From Aculops lycopersici (Eukaryota; Arthropoda; Arachnida; Trombidiformes; Eriophyidae), in assembly GCA_015350385.1 (NCBI GenBank), contig WNKI01000001.1, positions 3,682,489-3,746,488 on the forward strand: a stretch of 64,000 bases of DNA, written 5' to 3'. Shown one piece after another: positions 57,011 through 64,000 of this stretch (the first letter of the stretch is position 1; the number at the start of each line of letters is the position of its first letter). Position numbers and translations under genes: made by a program. The notes under the pieces are model-generated. The model saw only the letters and a program-made list of their open reading frames with translations, did no database searches and was not told where the DNA came from.

Positions 57011-60000
57011 CATGAATAAACCAATGAAAATCTATGTACTCTAAGGGCACAATTGCGCGTTCGCGCTCATGGCAAGTTTGTCCATCATTTAAATCTATTC
57101 AAAATGGATAATTCAAATTTTATGTCATCTGAAATTTCATTACCCTTTCAGCAGCGGCGTCGACAACTAGCCTCTGGTCGTCAAGTTACATCATCCGATG
57201 CACGTGCCGACTAAGTATGTTGAAATAACGGTAAATGGACACAGTGCACAAGCTTTGGCATCAAAATTAAAATCACAACCAGCTCAACAACAAAAAACAA
57301 CGAGCGTTACAACCTGCCCCCGGCGTAACTCGACCCCCACTCGATGGTGACGCAATTTTGTCCTACCAACTCAACGAGTCACGTTGTGGTGTGTGTCATC
57401 ACGTTGGTTGACATCGGAACCATTGACTCTTCCCATTTCCAAGCGCCATCATCACGGCACTTTAATATTCAACGCTCGCCACTAAATCACAAAGTTTTTC
57501 GCCACTATCCCACGTTGCGTGACCTTCGCATGCTCGAGCGCCGCGCCAACCGGAAGTGACCAGTTCATCCCCGATGCTCTTGTCTCTCGCTGAATCTTGC
57601 TCTCTTCTTTAACCGCTGGCTAGCTAGAGGGGGAAGAGAGGAGATGGCCACTTGAAATTGATGCGAATTATGCGTCTTTTTGGCATGGGAGACGTGCAAG
57701 CACACTAACTCTAACGCCCAGCGGCCAACCGCCCAAGTCTCTCATGAATAATCTTACATTGAGAGTTGACTGGACTAGTCAACGGTGTGGTTGAGTTTAT
57801 TTTACAAGTAGCCAGTAGTGGATTTCGTTGTTCCTCTGACCACTAGGCACCTAGCGCTTAGCCACCAGTCGCAAGGTAGCTGAGCTGAGCTTAGAGCTAG
57901 CTTAGCAAATTAGATGTGGAGATAGAGGAGTTAGAGGGGTGAGCTCAAATTGTGAATTTAGCGATGCGAAATGGGAACGCAACACATGGACAAATTGCCA
58001 TTAGATGGCAATTTGTTAACTCAATTCTAATGCACAGCTCAAATATCCAGCCCACCGTCTGACCAATCAAAGTAACAAGCCAGGCTTTACTCGTGTGAGA
58101 GCGAGCAAAATAAACTCGTCACGAGGGTTCGGGTTCAATCAGGATATTGAAGTTTTATGTCGGCAAGTGTAAATTAGCCTAAGTGCCGCAACTGCTGCGT
58201 GTTGGCTGGCGCTTACCTGCGAGTTGTTGGGGTAACATTACTGCTCGTCAGCTTACCTACGCAATAAACGTCGGTCTCACCTGGCCGCCAACCAGGTGAG
58301 CTCACGTTGATGACGACTGCGACGACGACTAATCGCATTAGGTGTTTATGCTTTGGGACCAGTTAAAATTAAACCCAATCAAAACAAACAGCAAACCATT
58401 CTTTCCGACCATTGAGCCACTGAATAACTACCAGAGGCGTGTTTTGTTTCGAGACTAAATTATTAAATAATGGCTAAAATTAGGCAAAACTCTCCAGGTG
58501 AAAGTGTTTACTTTACTAACTTTAAACTCTCGCCAATTAATTTAGTCTAGATAGTTTGCTCGCTCAAAAGAGCGGCACGTGGAATGATTTTTCCAGTACA
58601 CTGTGTGAGAAGAGGAGAGATTTTTCGCGACCACAAACACAAATCAAACCGGCGAAAAGTCTCGCGACCGTTGGAATTGAATAGAATTCTAGTCTCTTCT
58701 GACGTTCGGTTGTTCAAATGGTCAATCGATTGGTTGATGAGTCACGAGACTTTTTCGATCGTTTGTCAGATAAGAGCAACGACACTTGACTCGCCTTCTC
58801 TCTCTCTCTCCCCACTCAGTTGATTGAGGCAGAGGCGGCCGCTTGGTGGCCCTTAAGACGAAACGCGGGGAAGGCTAAAGTGGAGTTTTTGTTGGGATTC
58901 TCTCGCATTATTGTTATTGTTGTTGTCGTCGCTAGTTATTTAGGGGGCTTGTCAGTCAGTTGCATATTGAGATATGGAAAATGCGAAGCTGCAACTGACT
59001 TATTTCCAACCCAATTGTCGCGCAAAGTTGTGAGATTTTTGGGTTTAAGCCTCAGGCGCTGGCTCCAAAACTAACTAACTGGCTCACCAATCAGAGGATT
59101 ATTATGTGAACGCTAATGCTCGCGAGACTTCAATCAAAGCCAACAACCCAAACAACCGCCAGCCAGTTAGAGTTGAAGCCGCGGGTCACTTGTTGAAGGG
59201 GACAACCGTCAGGAGAAGATACAGTTGGGTGAGGGGAAATGAGTGGGGGAGAAAGTTTGGCCAGACGCTAGACGATGGTGACGAGAAGCACGACACAAGC
59301 GATAACATCGACTATAGTAGTGGCGGCGGATGTGAGCCAACAAGCGAATAAGTAAGTGGTTTCGTGACTGCTCGAGAAAAAAAAACAACTTTCCTCTCGA
59401 TTGATCAGACTGGTAGTTGTCAGTTTGATGATAGATCGGCAACCAGGGAAAAAATAACTCAACGGAGACGACTACGAGCCGCCCGATATTAAGTGAGAGA
59501 TCAACACTTGCGTTTGTTTGCCTTCGTTGGTAAGTCAACTTGTTGGTTAGCTAGCTTGCCGGCGATTGATTTCTTCTGGTGTGTCCTCGTGCAGCTTATG
59601 CAGTTGGTACGCCACCAGTCGCTCGGTGATTGTGGCAGTTGTGGCGGTTGTGGACAGCGGCAGCAGCAAACCAGAAGGGAAAGCAGGCTCTTGAGTGCCT
59701 GCAACATGTAAGCAACCACTTGTTTTGCATGCGCCATGAAACGATGAGTAATTGTCTCAGTTGGATGAGGAGACACAACGACTGCGAGGACGACGACGAT
59801 CGCGTCGCTGTGACATTAGATCGGATTGCTATTGGCTGTTGGCGTTGGTGGTACAGTGGTGTTTTGTATATACAGAAAGCGAGAAAGAGAGAGATAGAAT
59901 GGGGAGCAGCATTGGTTCCAGCTGGCGACTTTGTTTGGTTTGCTTTGGCTCGTTTAAGTTCGGGTATGCTATACTATAAATGACCGACAAGTGGGGAGCG

Positions 60001-60472
60001 TGACACTATTTTTTATATACCACCACCATTCGGCGGTGGTTTATAAACGGCGGACAACAAACGATGGCCAATGTGGGATATTTGGGATCTGAACCCAAAT
60101 TTGTCTCCGCACTTTAGTATCATCAAGCTTATTGGTCTTGGATTGGAATGCTAGCTTGGCAACTCGCCTTTCAATAGTGACGCGCTCACTTTAGTGTATG
60201 TGTGTGTGTGTGACGCGCTTGGGAGGGGGATCAAGTTGTTTATTCTTAGCCACCAAATGCATTGCTCTTTTCTTGAGGGCGCAGCCACTCAATAAACTGC
60301 TAATTGTAGTGGACCACTGAAGAGTGGAGAAAAGAGAGGAAAGAAAGCAGTGATGTAGATACTTGCAAGCGGAGACTGGAATTGCGGGGTATTATTATAA
60401 TCTAAGCTTGCCAACTTGAATTGGTTGGTTTGCTGGCCGGCTGGCAGGGAACGAAACAAGCTAGTTGGTATA

Positions 60473-60478
60473 TTTATT
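60473..60478 (-). terminator. Candidate polyadenylation signal of syntaxin-1A
   Basis: The plus strand reads TTTATT, so AATAAA on the minus strand, about 295 bases after the syntaxin stop codon. Confidence 0.4.
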
Positions 60479-60773
60479 ATTTTTCAGTCTGTTGTTTTGG
60501 TTTCGGTTTGTTGTATAGTTTGTTTTGGATTGCATTTGCTTTTTCAATTGCATTTACGGCGTCGGCGGCCAATGCCATCAATCGCTTCCCCCGATGGAGC
60601 CAAGTTGGTCGGTCGATCGCTCGGTCGGTAGGTTGCAGTTATCTTTAGTTGGTCCACTTGAATTGCACTCTTTTCTTTTCTTCTCTTTCCTTTTTGTTCA
60701 GGATCAATAGTGATAATAATAATCGTGTATACAGCTTACTCTATATTTGGATGTATATATAAATACAAGGTAA

Positions 60774-61664
60774 TCATATTCCCGGAATGAAAGGCGTTAT
60801 AAAGCTAAACAAGAAGCAAAATAGAATTATTAGGCAAACGAGTATGCAAATCTTTTTCCTTCGCGCCTTCCTCTGATACTCGACTGCTTTCTTTGTTTCG
60901 TCTACAGCCTCTTCAACGTAATCTAGCGCACTGCCAACGTGAAATTCAATGCGATTTATCATCTCGCCCTGACTCTCAACTAGCATTGCCATATCCATGA
61001 ACATATCGTGCAACTCTCGAATACTTGATTCTAATTTTATAATATCCGCATGGCGCGCCTCAATATCAGCAAGAGTTTGCTTTGCTTGCTGGGTGTCTGT
61101 CATGATGCCTTGCGTAAAAATGGCCGGATTTCCGCTTTCGAGCATCTCCTCAACCTCGTCGGTGGTTGTGGATCTACCTGTTATCTCAAGCTGACGTTGA
61201 ATTCTTGCCTTACATCTTTCCCTATAATCCGTTTGAGTTTTATTATAATCCGTCATAACTTCAACAAAATTTTGACTCAACATTGAATGCTGAGTTTTGC
61301 GGATCCTAAACTCAGCTGACATCATGTTCTGTTGCTCCAATTGCTCAATTCCAGATTCCATTTGCTTCAACTTAGTCCTCACCCGATTGGCACTCTTTTT
61401 AATATCACTCATCATATCCTCCAAGTGTTGCTTCACCTTCTCGTCGGATTGCGGCGCCGACAAAATGGCAGAGTGTGTCTTTTTAACCTCCTCGACCAAC
61501 TCTTGCATCCGTCCAATATTCTCCCTGATCACCTCGACTTCGGCAAAAAACTCGACCATGAGATCGGCCCTCTGGTTTATATCAACACTCACCTCGCCGT
61601 CGGTGGGCCAGCCGTCGTCGTTGGGCTGGGCCGCCTTTAAGGCGGCCAATCGATCCTTGGTCAT
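60774..61664 (-). CDS. Syx1A: Syntaxin-1A, neuronal plasma-membrane t-SNARE
   Basis: The ATG at 61662-61664 gives [13 protein letters not shown], the conserved syntaxin-1 N-peptide that binds Sec1/Munc18, so an upstream GTG in the same frame is not the start. At 296 residues the length fits the family. The Habc bundle (about 25-150) keeps [12 protein letters not shown] and ANRVRTKLK; then come [17 protein letters not shown] and [11 protein letters not shown]. The SNARE motif (about 190-258) is nearly invariant ([26 protein letters not shown]), with zero-layer glutamine Q232. A KARRKK juxtamembrane patch precedes the C-terminal anchor. It pairs with SNAP-25 and synaptobrevin to fuse synaptic vesicles. 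The ORF has no intron. The anchor and its short tail (ending ITPFIPGI) look more diverged than the SNARE domain. Confidence 0.97.
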   Translation of the reverse strand: MTKDRLAALKAAQPNDDGWPTDGEVSVDINQRADLMVEFFAEVEVIRENIGRMQELVEEVKKTHSAILSAPQSDEKVKQHLEDMMSDIKKSANRVRTKLKQMESGIEQLEQQNMMSAEFRIRKTQHSMLSQNFVEVMTDYNKTQTDYRERCKARIQRQLEITGRSTTTDEVEEMLESGNPAIFTQGIMTDTQQAKQTLADIEARHADIIKLESSIRELHDMFMDMAMLVESQGEMINRIEFHVGSALDYVEEAVDETKKAVEYQRKARRKKICILVCLIILFCFLFSFITPFIPGI

Positions 61665-64000
61665 GCTCTTCTGCCTTGTGACACGCACTTTCTCTCTATC
61701 TCTCTATGACTCAAGCCTCAGAATTGTGATGCTCTGGTTAACTTGTTTATTTTCACGTGTTGTTCATTTGATTCAAGTGCCAACCAACTTGCCTCTCTTT
61801 TGGATGTCACGTCTCTCGTTACAATTGAATAAACTCTTGCTATTCATCATCATCATCATTGTTGTTGTTGTTGTTGTTGATTTTTTGAATTCATCATTCA
61901 ATAATAAGCTAGTCATTGTCATTTGTTTCCTCTATTATACGATATACAACACAACTTCAATATTAGTAATAGTATAGTAAACCTTGAAAATATCCTATGC
62001 TATTGTTTTATTGTCGTTTCTAAAGGCCAATCATTACTATATACATTTATAATTGTCTATGTGGAATCTAATATAACTAATGGTTCTGTTAAATAAAAAG
62101 CGGAAACAATACAAGATTTGAATTTAAATAGAGATTCTCAACCTTTTCAGTCTCCCAAATTCACGCGCCCAAAAGGAGTGTTGTTTCCTTGTTTTGACTG
62201 CTCATTTTGGCCCCACTCACTCTTGCTTCCAATTCCATTCGCTGCTCTTTATTTTGCCCACTCAGCTCTCGTTTCCTCTTTATCCGTCTCGCTTACGTAA
62301 TCTCGTGGTCGCCACGCAAAATGTGGGCGCATGGCTCTTGTTCTTTCCAACTCCCTATTTCTTGTCCCCTATCCTCATTCCAACATACCAACCAACAAGC
62401 AATGTCGCCGCCGTCGCTAGGTCCCCTTTTGGTTGGCACGAAGTCAAGAGCGCGCGTCAGGGACTTTCCGTTGACTCCCTGTTATGTGCTTCGCTGTTGT
62501 GTGTGTTTGCGCCGTGTGTTTCAACGAGTTTTGCCCCTCGATCGAGTCTCGCTTGCTTTCTCACACTCTCTGTCTATGTCCCATTGTATTGTTATCAAAT
62601 GTGTGCGTGCCAGCCATCTGGCCGGCCAGCGCCCATAGGCACCGAGCGTATCCGAAACAGCAGCCATTGTGAACGGAACATAGCGACTGCGTCGCGCGGC
62701 TGGCTACCAGGTTTGCCCGTTGGTCGCACACACGAACACTCTGACAGACGGGCAATGGGAGCTGTGTGCTGGCTTGTGACGCACGCTCACACGCACACCA
62801 CTGCATTCTCTCACACACAGATACAGTGAGCCGGCCGTGCCCACTAAATGCGTTTGTCTCTTATGCGGTGGTAGCAGATGGGGGACCCTATTGGGATAAG
62901 TGTGAAAAGTGATATGGGCTCGATGTAATCGCCGCTAGGTGGCTGCGCATTGAAAAATTGCGTTGCGGTCGAGTGGGCGAGGAAGCCGTCGAGCAAGTTG
63001 ACGAGAGGGACTCGGGGGATCTATTACAAGTGGTTGTTGCGAGAGCCATCAACCACTGGCAGAGGCTCTCTTTGCAGCGCCAGCTATACAATCACACTCT
63101 CACAAACACGAAAAGAGAGCTAGAGAGAGAGAGAGAGAGAGAGAAACTTGGCCACTTGCCATAAAGTTGATTGCTTCTCTGGCTGCCAAGTGGCCGGCGT
63201 CTCGGTGGTCGTTGATCATCGAGGGCGAGAATTGAATGGCCGAAAACGAAGACTAGTAGACAGACAGGCGGAGGGAAGAACGATTTGCCAATTGGCGCGG
63301 CTGCAAAGTGGATTGTACTAGACGGCTAGCTCCCCTCTGCTCTGCCACTTGCAGCTCGTCGCCGGAGCGAGGGGCTAGAATAACTTTCGTTTCTCTCCTG
63401 CTCTTTCTCTAGCAACTTGTGCTCTTGGTTCTGCCTTCTCCGCTTGGTTTGTGGTGTTCAGTTAAAGACATGAAGCAATGAGATGAGATGTGAGCGAGAG
63501 GCATAAGGATAAAGGCAGGCGGAGCAGAACGGCCGAGCAACCGAATTGGCAGACCACTTGTTTGAGCAGCAAGATAGATTTGCTTCCTCTCACTCTCCCA
63601 CTTTCCAATGCAGCATTTCTCGAGCTAAATCAAGACTCTCGAGACTCGCAATCGATCGCCCGATCCCACCGCCTTCCATTCCATTCTATTCCATTCTCTT
63701 CGCTTCTCTCTTCCCGCGAGGTTGCAACTACCAGCGCGCATTCATTTGATGTGTCGATCGTGGCGTTTGTCTAATTGATAGCACCAGCTGGTTGCCAATC
63801 CGATAGAGAAATTTGCCTGATGGTCGCGTGAATCTTTGAGCGCGGCCCCCAGGGGCTAGATTAAGAAGGGCGGAGTCAAGTGGCTGGGGGCTGATGGCTA
63901 ATGGTAACCACAGAGCACCACAACTGGAAGCGGAGTATGTTGCGAGGGAGGACTGCTCACAGTCATACAAAAACAAGCTCAATTGCAATCACACTCAAAT
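61665..64000. other. Upstream region of syntaxin-1A to window end
   Basis: No convincing coding sequence. It should contain the Syx1A 5' UTR and promoter (first kilobase), with TCA and GTT trinucleotide runs at 61845-61878. Further on are a (GA)n tract at 63122-63144 and short CAC/CA-rich stretches at about 62780-62820. Confidence 0.5.
63122..63144. repeat. (GA)n microsatellite
   Basis: About eleven AG dinucleotides in non-coding sequence. Confidence 0.9.

Larger units (their letters stand above)
56478..60773. other. Intergenic region between tetraspanin and syntaxin genes
   Basis: The first about 540 bases look like tetraspanin 3' UTR, with ATTAAA at 56813-56818 and AATAAA at 57005-57010 and 57015-57020. 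After that I see no coding sequence. Features are a (GT)n run near 60198-60212, a hairpin-like ACCACC/GGTGGT inverted pair near 60021-60042, and the 3' UTR of the convergent syntaxin gene at the right end. Confidence 0.55.

Noticed and set aside
60005..60055. Hairpin with ACCACC/GGTGGT arms as a possible structured RNA or element end
   Set aside because: The stem is short and imperfect, there are no flanking duplications, and nothing nearby suggests a function.
61297..61977. 226-residue plus-strand ORF opposite syntaxin
   Set aside because: It is the antisense shadow of the strongly conserved Syx1A coding strand extended through TCA/GTT repeats.
62194..62829. 211-residue ORF near the window end
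   Set aside because: Cysteine- and serine-rich translation of low-complexity sequence, overlapped by other long frames; no domain or splice logic.

Overview
The window is eukaryotic nuclear DNA from a bilaterian animal, most likely an arthropod. The grounds are a syntaxin-1A ortholog, a titin/obscurin-type fibronectin-III protein, an Ig-domain adhesion protein, a tetraspanin, an M1 aminopeptidase, GT-AG introns, AATAAA signals and an element with TACAGGGTGTCyCA-type termini. Very long uninterrupted ORFs, few introns and many poly-Gln (mixed CAA/CAG) and Ser-rich tracts suggest a lineage that has lost introns, possibly a mite. That placement is inference, not proof.

Layout. 1-8976 (+) is the 3' end of a giant repeat-rich protein with four C-terminal FN3 domains. 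9207-11288 (-) is a Gln-rich protein converging on it. 12551-47340 (+) is a four-exon, Ig-domain, single-pass surface protein. Its signal-peptide exon (12551-12770) is separated from the Ig exons (44820 onward) by an inferred intron of about 32 kb. That intron contains two large intronless genes on the same strand: a TIR-domain protein (29383-32304), which keeps the WxxxE glutamate of NAD-cleaving TIR domains, and an oversized M1 metallo-aminopeptidase (33467-38362). The rest of the intron is non-coding and rich in microsatellites, with one 20-N assembly gap.

48.3-52.3 kb (-) is a tandem array of small secreted six-cysteine peptides: three intact copies, one 5'-decayed copy and one doubtful remnant. 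A 393-bp MITE-like element with long inverted termini and TA flanks sits in a repeat-unit flank. Next comes a secreted pepsin-like protein (52583-53791, +) that has lost both DTG active-site signatures, then a two-exon tetraspanin (55481-56477, +). An intronless syntaxin-1A (60774-61664, -) is followed by its long upstream region to the window end.

No operon-like logic is expected. The most notable points are the candidate TIR NADase with a YxxM motif, the expanding cysteine-rich peptide array beside a probable pseudoprotease, the roughly 2-kb higher-order repeat inside the giant protein gene, and the nested-gene intron.
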